From Tropicimonas sediminicola (GTDB lineage Bacteria; Pseudomonadota; Alphaproteobacteria; Rhodobacterales; Rhodobacteraceae), in contig NZ_FZOY01000002.1 of NCBI RefSeq assembly GCF_900188335.1, positions 1-64,000 of the forward strand: a stretch of 64,000 nucleotides of DNA, written 5' to 3'. The notes under the pieces are model-generated. The model had not been told where the DNA came from. It searched no databases and worked only from the letters and a program-made list of their open reading frames with translations. Positions 54,884 through 63,825 of the stretch are shown piece after piece. The translations under genes and the position numbers were made by a program. Within the stretch, counting starts at the first letter, position 1, and each line of letters starts with the position of its first letter.

Positions 54884-55177
54884 ATGCACGACCTTTCCAC
54901 GACCCTCACCAACCTCCGCCGTCCGCGCCTTCTGCTCCGCGCCGCACGGATGGGCATGGCGTCCTACAACCGCGGCCGGGACCTGAAGCGGATCACCCGG
55001 GGCGATGTTGCCGACAGCTCCGGCCGGGTGCTACCCCGTCTGCTGGCGCTGGAAGAAGATCTCGAACACAGGCGTTGCAGCGGTGACGCCGGCTATTCCC
55101 CGGCCCGCCATGTCGACATCCTGATCGCGCTGATGGCCGAGGCGCGGCTCTGGCTGCGAACCACCGCCGCCGCCTGA
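54884..55177 (+). CDS. DUF6477 family small protein
   Basis: 97 residues starting at MHDLSTTLTNLRRPRLLLRAARMG, with GGAG 8 nt upstream. The conserved pattern RRPRLLxRAAR..Y.R......R and the end GDAGYSPARHVDILIALMAEARL identify the family. It is helical and basic in its first half, with no membrane segment. Function is unknown. It is divergent from the DUF6456 gene, a pairing typical for Rhodobacterales. Confidence 0.85.
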   Translation: MHDLSTTLTNLRRPRLLLRAARMGMASYNRGRDLKRITRGDVADSSGRVLPRLLALEEDLEHRRCSGDAGYSPARHVDILIALMAEARLWLRTTAAA

Positions 55178-55235
55178 CCAAGCCTACCGGGAGCGGCCAG
55201 CCCCTGCTCCCGCCCGCCCCGACGCCGGAGCCCAC

Positions 55236-56777
55236 TCACACGAAGGCGTCGGGCATCTCTTCCTTGCGACGCGCGACAAAGGCGTCCAGCGCCTCCCGCA
55301 GGCCCGCGTCCATTTCCGGCGGCTGGTATTGCTCAAGCAGCCGCCGCACCCGCGCCGAGGCCAGCGTCGCGGTATCGCGCGCGCCTTCCTCGTCCCATGT
55401 CTCGAACGGCTTGTAGTCGAGCAGGTCGCTGCGCCAGAAGGCATCCTTGAAATGCCGCTGGGTATGGGCGCATCCGAGGTAATGCCCGCCCGGCCCCACC
55501 TCGCGGATCGCGTCCATCGCCTGGGCCTCCTCATCGCCGGAAACTCCGGCGGCCAGCTTGTGCAGCACCCCGAGCTGGTCGGCATCCATCACGTATTTCT
55601 CGAACGAGGCCACCAGCCCGCCCTCCAGCCAGCCGCAGGCGTGGAGCATGAAGTTCACGCCCGACATCAGACCGGCATTCAGCGAGTTGGCCGATTCATA
55701 GGCCGCCTGCGCGTCCGGCAGCTTGGAACCGTTGAACGACCCCGCCGAGCGGTACGGTAGCCCGAGCCGCCGCGCAAGCTGCCCCGCCCCATAGGTGATC
55801 TGCGCGGCCTCGGGCGTGCCGAAGGTGGGGGCGCCGGAATTCATGTCGATCGAGGTGACGAAAGCGCCGAAGATCACCGGCGCGCCGGGCCGGATGAGCT
55901 GGGAATAGGCGACGCCGGCCAGCACCTCGGCCAGCACCTGCGTCAGCGTACCCACCACCGAGACCGGCGCCATGGCCCCGCCGACGATGAAGGGCGATAT
56001 GATGCAGGCCTGGTTCGCCGCGGCATAGACCTCGAGCGCGCCCATCATCGTGGCGTCGAAGGTGAGCGGCGAGTTGATGTTGACGAGCGAGGTCATCACC
56101 GTCCGCCCGTCCAGCCCGCCGAACAGGATATCGCACATGTCGACCGAATCCTGCGCCCGGCTCGGCTCGGTGACCGATCCCATAAAGGGCTTGTCGGTCA
56201 GCGTCATGTGCGCGAGCAGCATGTCGAGATGCCGCTTGTTCACCGGCACGTCGGTCGGCTCGCAGACGGTGCCGCCGGAATGGTGCAGCCATTTCGTCAT
56301 GTGACCGAGCTTCACGAAGTTCCGGAAATCCTCGATGGTGGCATAGCGGCGCCCGCCAGAGAGGTCGCGCACGAAGGGCGGGCCGTAGACCGGGGCCAGC
56401 ACGAGGTTGCGCCCGCCAATCTCCACCGACCTCTCCGGGTTGCGCGCGTGCTGGATGAAGCTGCCCGGCGCCGTGGCGCAGAGCTGCCGGGCCAGACCGC
56501 GCGGGATATGCACCCGCTCGCCCCGCACATCCGCCCCGGCCTGCCGCCAGCGCTCCAGCGCGCCCGGATTCTCGACGAAGGCGACACCGATCTCCTCCAG
56601 CACGATCTCGGCATTGTGCTCGATGATCCCGAGCACCTCCGCGGTCAGCATCTCCACGTCGGGAATACGGCGCTCGATCACCTTGGCGCATTCGATCCGG
56701 ACCGCCGAGCGCTCCGCCCGTCGGGCCGCCCCGCCGCCACCGCTGCGCCCGCGCCGCCGCCCTGCTGCTTCCGACAT
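55236..56777 (-). CDS. MttB-family methyltransferase (non-pyrrolysine)
   Basis: 513 residues from the ATG 56775-56777, with GAGG 7 nt upstream. It belongs to the trimethylamine methyltransferase superfamily (PFVRDLSGGRRYATIEDF, INSPLTFDATMMGALEVYA, GVNFMLHACGWLEGG). The frame has no amber codon, so it is a non-pyrrolysine member, like the glycine betaine:corrinoid enzymes. No corrinoid protein or activating enzyme is adjacent. The substrate is unknown; quaternary amines such as glycine betaine or proline betaine are candidates. The N-terminus has a Gly/Arg-rich stretch. Confidence 0.9.
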   Translation of the reverse strand: MSEAAGRRRGRSGGGGAARRAERSAVRIECAKVIERRIPDVEMLTAEVLGIIEHNAEIVLEEIGVAFVENPGALERWRQAGADVRGERVHIPRGLARQLCATAPGSFIQHARNPERSVEIGGRNLVLAPVYGPPFVRDLSGGRRYATIEDFRNFVKLGHMTKWLHHSGGTVCEPTDVPVNKRHLDMLLAHMTLTDKPFMGSVTEPSRAQDSVDMCDILFGGLDGRTVMTSLVNINSPLTFDATMMGALEVYAAANQACIISPFIVGGAMAPVSVVGTLTQVLAEVLAGVAYSQLIRPGAPVIFGAFVTSIDMNSGAPTFGTPEAAQITYGAGQLARRLGLPYRSAGSFNGSKLPDAQAAYESANSLNAGLMSGVNFMLHACGWLEGGLVASFEKYVMDADQLGVLHKLAAGVSGDEEAQAMDAIREVGPGGHYLGCAHTQRHFKDAFWRSDLLDYKPFETWDEEGARDTATLASARVRRLLEQYQPPEMDAGLREALDAFVARRKEEMPDAFV

Positions 56778-56890
56778 GTCTCGCCCTCGTCTGGATCCTG
56801 TTCGACCAGTATCTACCCTCTCGCCGCACGTTCTCAGCGAAAGTTTGCGGCCTGTGGAGGACAAATGCGACATCCGGGCGCCTGTCCGGA

Positions 56891-57892
56891 TCAGGCGGCA
56901 AGTTCCTCCGCGTCGGTGAGGCTCCCCTCCACATCGAGGACGATCGCACCCGCCCGGTGGCGCGATTCCACGTGCCGATAGGCGGCGCGGATCTGCTCCA
57001 GGGGGTAGATCGTGTCGATCACCGGGCGAAGCTGGCCGGCCGCGATCATCGCGAGCAGGTCTTCGAGGTACTCCCGTCGATCCTCGTTCACCCCGACCCG
57101 AACGGAAGGCCCCCGCCGAAACCGGTTGGTCAGGGCGTGCAGAATGTCCCGCGCCCCCATGTTCAGCGGCACGAAGCGCCCCTCCTGCGTCAGTGCCGGG
57201 CGGGCCTTCGCCAGCGTGGTGACCCCGATGGTGTCGAGCACGACGTCCCAGCTTTCTCCTGACGCCGCGAAATCCTCCGCGCGATAGTCGATCACTCGCT
57301 CCGCCCCCAACCCGGCCACGAAATCGGCATGGGCCGCGCTGCAGACACCCGTGACCCGCGCACCGAGTGCCCGGGCGATCTGCACAGCATAGGCCCCGAC
57401 CCCGCCGGAGGCTCCCAGCACCAGCACCGATTCGCCGGGCCGGACCTCGGCGAAGTCCCGCAGGAACACGAGCGCCGAGGTGGCGCCGAACGGCAGCGCC
57501 GCTGCCTCGTGGAAGCCAAGATCGGCAGGCTTGTGCACGATCGCCCCGTCTTCCGGCAGCAGGACGCGCTCCGCATGGGCGCCAAACGCGCTGAAGCCGA
57601 ACACCTCGTCGCCTTTCTGGAAATGCGTCACGCGGCTGCCCACCGCCACCACGCGGCCGGCGAACTCCCCGCCAAGCACCGTCTTGCGGGGACGGCACAG
57701 GCCGAACATCAGCCGCCCGATCAGGCGGAACGGCGGTGGAAAGGCCGCCGCGCGCAGCCGCCAGTCGCCGGTCGTCACCGACCCCGCGACCACCTCCACG
57801 ACGACCTCTCGCTCGCCGGGTACCGGAAACGGAACCTCCGCCAGCGAAAGGACCTCCGGCCCTCCGTAGTTTCTGTAAACCACCGCTTTCAT
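56891..57892 (-). CDS. NAD(P)-dependent quinone oxidoreductase-type alcohol dehydrogenase
   Basis: 333 residues from MKAVVYRNYGGPEVLSL, with GGAG 7 nt upstream. It is a medium-chain reductase without the catalytic zinc ligands. The cofactor loop is VLVLGASGGVGAYA, with VLGGEFAGRVVAVG upstream. Substrates of this group are quinones or enones. It is divergent from a LysR-type regulator that very likely controls it. Confidence 0.9.
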   Translation of the reverse strand: MKAVVYRNYGGPEVLSLAEVPFPVPGEREVVVEVVAGSVTTGDWRLRAAAFPPPFRLIGRLMFGLCRPRKTVLGGEFAGRVVAVGSRVTHFQKGDEVFGFSAFGAHAERVLLPEDGAIVHKPADLGFHEAAALPFGATSALVFLRDFAEVRPGESVLVLGASGGVGAYAVQIARALGARVTGVCSAAHADFVAGLGAERVIDYRAEDFAASGESWDVVLDTIGVTTLAKARPALTQEGRFVPLNMGARDILHALTNRFRRGPSVRVGVNEDRREYLEDLLAMIAAGQLRPVIDTIYPLEQIRAAYRHVESRHRAGAIVLDVEGSLTDAEELAA

Positions 57893-57928
57893 AACCAGGC
57901 TCCACGATCCTTGTCCTGGCACCTGAAT

Positions 57929-57995
57929 AATCCATGCGAAGGGATCCGGTGAATTGACCGAATCTGTCGAATCGCTATGCATATTCGCATGGATT
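57929..57995. promoter_or_regulatory. Perfect 12-bp inverted repeat in the oxidoreductase/LysR spacer
   Basis: AATCCATGCGAA (57929-57940) and TTCGCATGGATT (57984-57995) are exact reverse complements separated by 43 nt. The right arm covers the possible second start codon of lysR at 57989. This fits two binding sites for a LysR dimer pair that regulates both genes. Confidence 0.6.
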
Positions 57996-58915
57996 GGAGA
58001 TCGGTCACCTTCGACTGGAACCGCGCCCGCGCCTTTCTCGTCACCGCCGAGGAAGGCTCGCTCTCGGCCGCCGCCCGCGCCCTCAACGTCGCCCAGCCGA
58101 CGCTGGGACGGCAGGTGTCGGCGTTGGAGCAGGAACTCGGCGTCGCGCTCTTCGAACGGGCCGGCCGCGGGCTGACCCCCACTCCGGCGGGGCTGGAACT
58201 GCTGGAACACGCCCGGGCGATGGGCGCCGCGGCCACCCGGCTCTCGCTGGCCGCCAGCGGACAGAGCGAGGAAATCGCAGGGCCGATCTGTCTCACCGCG
58301 TCAGATCTGTATTCGGCCTACCTCCTGCCGCCCTTCGTCGCCCAGTTGCGAAAGCTCTATCCCGGAATCACGGTCGAAATCCTGGCCTCCAACGCGCTGA
58401 GCGACCTGCGCCGCCGCGAGGCCGACATCGCGATCCGTAACACGCGGCCGGAAGACCCCGCGCTGATCGCCCGAAAGATCCGCGACGACACCGCCCGGTT
58501 TTATGCCACGCCAGGCTACATCGCAGGGCTGCCGACACCCGTCACGCTGGAATCGCTGAGCCAGGCGGATTTCATCGGCTTCGACCACGGCCCACGCTAC
58601 CGGGAGCAGTTGAACGCTCTCGGCCTCGCGCTCGAGGAAGGCAACTTCCCGATCGTGACCGCCGACCACGTGGTGCATTGGCAGCTGATCCGCCAGGGCG
58701 CGGCCATCGGCGTCGTTCCGACGGCCCTGGGTGAAGCCGACCCCGCGGTCGCGCGGGTCCTTCCCGACCTGCCGCCGATCACATTCCCGATCTGGCTCGT
58801 CGCCCACCGCGACCTCGCCACCTCGCGCCGGGTCCGCACGGTCTTCGACCTGCTCGCGGAGTTTCTTGCCACGCCCGGCGGTCCCGACATCTCGCAGGAC
58901 AGCGCTCCGGTATAA
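57977..58915 (+). CDS. LysR family transcriptional regulator
   Basis: 312 residues from the first ATG; MDWRSVTFDWN at 57989 is an alternative. The winged helix covers about 14-72 (FLVTAEEGSLSAAARALNVAQPTLGRQVSALEQELG) and the effector domain about 95-300. It probably regulates the divergent oxidoreductase and itself. A terminator-like hairpin follows the stop. Confidence 0.92.
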   Translation: MHIRMDWRSVTFDWNRARAFLVTAEEGSLSAAARALNVAQPTLGRQVSALEQELGVALFERAGRGLTPTPAGLELLEHARAMGAAATRLSLAASGQSEEIAGPICLTASDLYSAYLLPPFVAQLRKLYPGITVEILASNALSDLRRREADIAIRNTRPEDPALIARKIRDDTARFYATPGYIAGLPTPVTLESLSQADFIGFDHGPRYREQLNALGLALEEGNFPIVTADHVVHWQLIRQGAAIGVVPTALGEADPAVARVLPDLPPITFPIWLVAHRDLATSRRVRTVFDLLAEFLATPGGPDISQDSAPV

Positions 58916-59003
58916 GGTCCGACGACCGCCCCCCGGGTAGCCGGGACACCGCTGACAGAAGCCCCGGACCGAGGGGCCATCGAAGCTCTCGCTGCCACCG
59001 CCG

Positions 59004-59027
59004 CGATCTTTCGGAGAAAGATCGTTT
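59004..59027 (+). terminator. Hairpin terminator after lysR
   Basis: CGATCTTTC pairs perfectly with GAAAGATCG across GGA and is followed by TTTCC. It lies about 90 nt after the LysR stop and 67 nt before guaA. Confidence 0.55.
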
Positions 59028-59093
59028 CCGTCCAGGGGCAGCGACATGCGCTGACCTCTTGCGCCGAACCCAAAGCCACCCTAGTCAGGCGCC

Positions 59094-60659
59094 ATGACCA
59101 GCCAGATCCACGACCGCCTCCTGATCATCGACTTCGGCTCCCAGGTGACGCAGCTCATCGCCCGTCGCCTGCGCGAACTGAATGTCTATTGCGAGATCCA
59201 CCCCTACCAGAACGTCACCGACGCCTTCCTGGCCGATTTCGCGCCGAAAGCGGTGATCTTCTCGGGCGGTCCGGACTCGGTCTGCCGCGAAGGCAGCCCG
59301 CGCCCGCCGCAATCCGCCTACACGCTGGGCGTGCCGATCCTCGGCATCTGCTACGGCCAGCAGGTGATGATGCAGGACCTCGGCGGCAAGGTCGAAGCGG
59401 GCGAGCACGCCACGGCAGAGTTCGGCCGCGCCTACGTCACCCCGGCGCAGGCGAAGCTTTCCATCCTCGATGGCTGGTTCGAGGGCGGGCGCGAGCAGGT
59501 CTGGATGTCCCACGGCGACCACGTGAGCGCGATCGCGCCCGGCTTCGAGGTCTACGGCACCTCGCCCGGCGCGCCCTTCGCCATCACCGCCGACACCGAG
59601 CGCCATTTCTATGCCGTGCAGTTCCACCCCGAGGTGCACCACACCCCGAACGGCCGGCGCCTGTACGAGAACTTCGTGAAGCTCGCGGGCTTCAAGGGCG
59701 ACTGGACCATGGGCGCCTACCGCGAGGAGGCGATCGCCAAGATCCGCGAGCAGGTGGGCGACGGAAAGGTCATCTGCGGCCTCTCCGGCGGCGTCGATTC
59801 CTCCGTTGCCGCCGTGCTGATCCACGAGGCGATCGGTGACCAGCTGACCTGCGTCTTCGTCGACCACGGCCTGCTGCGCAAGGGCGAGGCCGAGGAAGTC
59901 GTCTCGATGTTCCGGGACAATTACAACATCCCCCTCATCGCGGCAGACGATTCCGAGCGGTTCCTCGGCGAACTGGAAGGCGTCACCGACCCCGAGGTGA
60001 AGCGCAAGACCATCGGCCGGCTTTTCATCGACGTGTTCCAGGAGCATGCCAACGAGGTCGGCGGCGCCGAGTTCCTGGCCCAGGGCACACTCTATCCCGA
60101 CGTGATCGAGTCGGTCTCCTTCTCCGGCGGCCCCTCTGTCACCATCAAGTCGCACCACAACGTGGGCGGCCTGCCGGAAAAGATGGGCCTGAAGCTGGTG
60201 GAACCGCTGCGCGAGCTGTTCAAGGACGAGGTCCGCGCGCTCGGCCGCGAGCTCGGCCTGCCCGAGCGGTTCATCGGCCGGCATCCCTTCCCCGGCCCCG
60301 GCCTCGCCATCCGCTGCCCCGGCGAGATCACCCGCGACAAGCTCAAGATCCTCCGCGAGGCGGACGCCGTCTACATCGACCAGATCCGCAAGCACGGTCT
60401 CTACGACGAGATCTGGCAGGCCTTCGTCGCCATCCTGCCCGTCCGCACCGTCGGCGTGATGGGAGACGGCCGGACCTACGATTATGCCTGCGCCCTGCGC
60501 GCGGTGACGAGCGTCGACGGCATGACCGCCGACTATTATCCCTTCACCCACGATTTCCTTGGCGAGACCGCCACCCGGATCATCAACGAGGTGCAGGGGA
60601 TCAACCGCGTCACCTACGACATCACCTCCAAACCTCCGGGAACGATCGAGTGGGAGTGA
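59094..60659 (+). CDS. guaA: GMP synthase (glutamine-hydrolysing)
   Basis: 521 residues. The N-terminal class I amidotransferase has catalytic Cys86 in GICYGQQ and a His-Glu pair in QFHPEVHH. The ATP pyrophosphatase P-loop is GLSGGVDSS. The C-terminal dimerisation domain ends in the usual KPPGTIEWE. It converts XMP to GMP. A small ABM-domain gene overlaps its end. Confidence 0.97.
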   Translation: MTSQIHDRLLIIDFGSQVTQLIARRLRELNVYCEIHPYQNVTDAFLADFAPKAVIFSGGPDSVCREGSPRPPQSAYTLGVPILGICYGQQVMMQDLGGKVEAGEHATAEFGRAYVTPAQAKLSILDGWFEGGREQVWMSHGDHVSAIAPGFEVYGTSPGAPFAITADTERHFYAVQFHPEVHHTPNGRRLYENFVKLAGFKGDWTMGAYREEAIAKIREQVGDGKVICGLSGGVDSSVAAVLIHEAIGDQLTCVFVDHGLLRKGEAEEVVSMFRDNYNIPLIAADDSERFLGELEGVTDPEVKRKTIGRLFIDVFQEHANEVGGAEFLAQGTLYPDVIESVSFSGGPSVTIKSHHNVGGLPEKMGLKLVEPLRELFKDEVRALGRELGLPERFIGRHPFPGPGLAIRCPGEITRDKLKILREADAVYIDQIRKHGLYDEIWQAFVAILPVRTVGVMGDGRTYDYACALRAVTSVDGMTADYYPFTHDFLGETATRIINEVQGINRVTYDITSKPPGTIEWE

Positions 60660-60931
60660 GACTGACCGGGCATTTTGACGTGCCCGCCGACCGACTGGCG
60701 GCGGTGACACGCGCCCTGCTCGACCACATCCGGCTCACCCGCGCCGAGCCCGGCTGCCGTCTGTTCGACGTGCAGGCCGATCCGGAGGTCCCGGGCCGCT
60801 TCACCGTTTCCGAGGAATTCGTCGACCGTGCCGCCTTCGAGGCGCACCAGGCGCGTATCGCGGGGTCGGACTGGGCCAGCGCAAGCGAGGGCATCGCCCG
60901 CCATTACCGGATCGAGGAAACCGACGCCTGA
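60656..60931 (+). CDS. Antibiotic biosynthesis monooxygenase (ABM) domain protein
   Basis: 91 residues from the GTG at 60656, which overlaps the guaA TGA (GTGA); another GTG two codons upstream at 60650 is possible. The ferredoxin-like ABM pattern is clear: [56 protein letters not shown]. Such small dimeric proteins are quinol monooxygenases or detoxification enzymes; the substrate is unknown. Coupling to guaA suggests co-expression rather than a shared pathway. Confidence 0.88.
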   Translation: MRLTGHFDVPADRLAAVTRALLDHIRLTRAEPGCRLFDVQADPEVPGRFTVSEEFVDRAAFEAHQARIAGSDWASASEGIARHYRIEETDA

Positions 60932-61175
60932 CCGGAGCGCCGCAGCGCGCTGGCGGCAAAAGTTCTACGAAATTTCAGTGCCCTCCACTCACTTCCTGAA
61001 GTGACGTCGAAGAACGGCAGCTCACGAGACGAAACGACCCGTCAAACTTTCACCGGATGCGATGACTTCAGGAAGCCGCCGCCGCGCAGGGATTCCGACA
61101 CCGCGCTCTTGCATCCGCCGCCATTTCGCGCAACGCCTTGGCAGCCCCCCATCATGTTCACGGAAAGCGACCCCA

Positions 61176-62060
61176 ATGTACCAGGCCCATCCCCTGCGCG
61201 CTGCTCTCTGGATGTGCGGTGCCATCGCCTCCTTCTCGCTGATGGCCGTGGCCGGGCGGGCCGTGTCGCTCGAGCATGATACGTTCGAGATACTGCTCTA
61301 CCGCTCCATCGTCTCCTTCGGGATCGTGCTCGTGGTGGGTGGCGCGGCCGGCGCGCTCGGGCAGGTCACCACGCGCAACATGAAGTGGCATCTCGCGCGC
61401 AATCTCAGCCACTTCACCGCACAGAACCTGTGGTTCTATGCCCTTGCCATCCTGCCACTGGCGCAGGTGATCGCGGTGGAATTCACCTCGCCGATCTGGG
61501 TCGCGCTGCTGGCGCCGCTGGTGCTGGGCGAACGGCTGACGGCGGTGCGGGCGCTGGCCGCGCTGATCGGCTTCGTCGGCGTCCTGATGGTGGTGCGTCC
61601 GCAGGTCGGGGGGATCTCGCCGGCGATGGTGGCGGTGGCGATCTCGGCGGTGGGCTTTGCCGGCTCCGCCCTCTTCACCCGGCGCCTGACCCGCACCGAG
61701 ACCATCACCTGCATCATGTTCTGGCTGACCCTGATGCAGGCCGTCATGGGGCTGATCTGCGCGGGAATCGACGGCGACATCACCCTGCCCTCGGCACGGG
61801 CCATGCCGTGGCTGGCGCTGATCGGGGTCACCGGGCTCGCCGCGCATTTCTGCCTGTCGAGCGCGTTGGCCATCGCGCCCGCCGCCATGGTCATGCCGAT
61901 GGATTTCATGCGGCTGCCGGTGATGGCTCTGATCGGGCTGCTTGTCTATTCCGAACCCGTCGACGCGATGGTGGTGCTCGGTGCGCTGGTCATTTTCGGC
62001 GCCAACTGGCTCAACCTGCGCGTGCGTCCCGAAAGCCGCAGACCGGAAACTGCGACTTGA
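61176..62060 (+). CDS. EamA/DMT family transporter
   Basis: 294 residues with about ten membrane helices in two EamA repeats (about 10-140 and 150-285). The start MYQAHPLRAALWMCGAIASFS follows a weak ribosome binding site. FEILLYRSIVSFG and VEFTSPIWVALLAPLVLGERL are typical of the drug/metabolite superfamily. The substrate is unknown. The 244-nt gap upstream contains only a short palindrome, CACTTCCTGAAGTG, near 60990-61003. Confidence 0.9.
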   Translation: MYQAHPLRAALWMCGAIASFSLMAVAGRAVSLEHDTFEILLYRSIVSFGIVLVVGGAAGALGQVTTRNMKWHLARNLSHFTAQNLWFYALAILPLAQVIAVEFTSPIWVALLAPLVLGERLTAVRALAALIGFVGVLMVVRPQVGGISPAMVAVAISAVGFAGSALFTRRLTRTETITCIMFWLTLMQAVMGLICAGIDGDITLPSARAMPWLALIGVTGLAAHFCLSSALAIAPAAMVMPMDFMRLPVMALIGLLVYSEPVDAMVVLGALVIFGANWLNLRVRPESRRPETAT

Positions 62061-62063
62061 ATG

Positions 62064-62107
62064 TGACGGAGCGTCAAAATTGACGCAGCCATAAACCCGC
62101 TCATAGG
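62064..62107 (+). promoter_or_regulatory. Putative promoter with overlapping TGACG palindrome, upstream of the FadL-type gene
   Basis: GCGTCAA-AA-TTGACGC (62071-62086) is a perfect palindrome with a 2-nt centre, and an extra TGACG half-site lies at 62064-62068. The right arm contains TTGACG (62080-62085), a good -35 hexamer; a weak -10 (CATAGG, 62102-62107) follows at 16 nt. This suggests a repressor site over the promoter. Confidence 0.5.
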
Positions 62108-62181
62108 GTTTGCGGACTAAAAGACAAAAAACGACGGCGTGAACGTGCGCCAATTACTGAAAATCTAGGGAAGAGACCACC

Positions 62182-63411
62182 ATGAAGAAGCTTCTGACCG
62201 GTGCTCCGGTCATTGCGGCAATGGCCAGTGGGGCCTATGCCGGAGGACTCGATCGCACCGGCCAATCGATCAACGTCCTGTTCGAGGAAGGCGGCGCGAC
62301 CGGCAGCTATTTCGAGCTGTCCTTCGCACAGACCAGCCCGGATCTGTCGGGCAAGGGCGTCGGGATCGCGGCAGCCGGGTTGCCGAGCGGCACCAGCTAT
62401 TCGGATGTCGGAAACAGCTTCTGGAGCATCGGGACCGCGCTGAAGGTCCGCTTTAGCGACAAGCTGTCCGGCGCGCTGATCTTCGACCAGCCCTATGGCG
62501 CCGACGTTTCCTATTCCGGAAACCCGGGCAGCACGGAGCTTGGCGGCACCAGCGCCTTTGCCGAGACCAACGCGATCACCGCGCTCGTCCGCTACAAGTT
62601 CGACCAGCGTTTCAGCGCCTATGGCGGCCTGCGCATCCAGACGGCCGAGGGCGAGATCGACCTCAGTGGCCTCGCCTATGGCCCGACCGAGGCGATGTAC
62701 CCGGCGCTGCCGTCTGAGGCCCGTCGCTCGGCCAACGGCTACAGTGTCGACCTCGACCGCGACACTGCGCTTGGCTATGTCATCGGCGCGGCCTACGAGA
62801 TCCCGGAAATCGCCCTGCGGGCGTCGCTGACCTACAGTTCCGAGATCACCCACGAGATGAAGACCAAGGAAAGCGGTCCGAACGTCGAGGTGACCATCCC
62901 CGGCATCGGCGGTGTTCTCGTGAACCCCTACGAAGGTTCCTCGACCACCGACGTCAAGACGCCGCAATCGGTCAATCTCGACCTGCAGACCGGCATCGCG
63001 GAAGACACACTGCTCTTTGGCTCGGTTCGCTGGGTGGACTGGAGCGAGTTCCGGATCGATCCGAAGAACTTCGTGAACGCCACCGGCGGCGGGCTCGTCG
63101 AACTCGAGGACACGACGACCTACCAGATCGGCCTCGGACGCCGTTTCAATGACCAGTGGGCGGGATCGTTCGCGGTCAGCTACGAAGCGGAAACCGACAA
63201 GCTCGTCTCCCCGCTCGCGCCCTCAAACGGCCTCTGGGCCGTGGCGCTCGGCGCCTCCTACGACATGGGCGACGTCAAGATCTCCGGCGGCGCCCGCTAC
63301 ACCTGGCTCGGCGACGCGACGCCCGAGACCGGCACGCCGGACGTGGCGCGCGCGGACTTCAAGGACAACACCGCGCTGTCGCTCGGCATGCGGATCGCCT
63401 ACGCCTTCTGA
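62182..63411 (+). CDS. FadL/OmpP1 family outer-membrane transporter
   Basis: 409 residues with a signal peptide of about 20 residues ending in GAYA. Amphipathic beta strands run to a C-terminal phenylalanine (MRIAYAF), as required for outer-membrane insertion. The N-terminal GGLDRTGQSINVLFEEGGA region is the hatch-like segment of the FadL family. It imports long-chain fatty acids or other hydrophobic compounds. It lacks neighbouring fad genes. Confidence 0.9.
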   Translation: MKKLLTGAPVIAAMASGAYAGGLDRTGQSINVLFEEGGATGSYFELSFAQTSPDLSGKGVGIAAAGLPSGTSYSDVGNSFWSIGTALKVRFSDKLSGALIFDQPYGADVSYSGNPGSTELGGTSAFAETNAITALVRYKFDQRFSAYGGLRIQTAEGEIDLSGLAYGPTEAMYPALPSEARRSANGYSVDLDRDTALGYVIGAAYEIPEIALRASLTYSSEITHEMKTKESGPNVEVTIPGIGGVLVNPYEGSSTTDVKTPQSVNLDLQTGIAEDTLLFGSVRWVDWSEFRIDPKNFVNATGGGLVELEDTTTYQIGLGRRFNDQWAGSFAVSYEAETDKLVSPLAPSNGLWAVALGASYDMGDVKISGGARYTWLGDATPETGTPDVARADFKDNTALSLGMRIAYAF

Positions 63412-63825
63412 TCGCCACCAATCAGACCGGACGGCCCCTCACTTGCGGGGCCGTCCAACCGACGCCCCACCTCGACTGTTTCGGCAATCCGCGCCCGGGC
63501 TCACTTGCGGCACTGGCATAGCCCCCGGAAGCCCCCACCCATTCGCTGAAGCTTCCCCTGATCGCATACCGGCCACCAGCCGGTGACGTGTGACCTGGGG
63601 ATGGGCAGGCAGCGTCTGGGCGACGCGCCTCCCCCGGATCCACCGCCCGCGGCCGGTCTCGATTTCGCACCGCCAATGCCTTGGCCTCGGCGTCCCGTGG
63701 TGCCGTTCCCGTGCCTGCCGAGCGAACGTCCTGCCGTATCGCAGGACCGCGCCGTTTCACCGGACCCGCGCACCACAGGCGAATCGCTCTGGATCAAACC
63801 CGGCCGGGCCGCTACCACTCGGGCC
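63412..63825. other. 414-bp gap with a terminator-like hairpin
   Basis: GGACGGCCCC pairs perfectly with GGGGCCGTCC at 63429-63456, 18 nt after the FadL-type stop; no T tract follows. The rest shows no convincing gene, RNA or strong promoter. A 6-bp inverted repeat ACCGGC-CACCA-GCCGGT lies near 63569. Confidence 0.6.
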
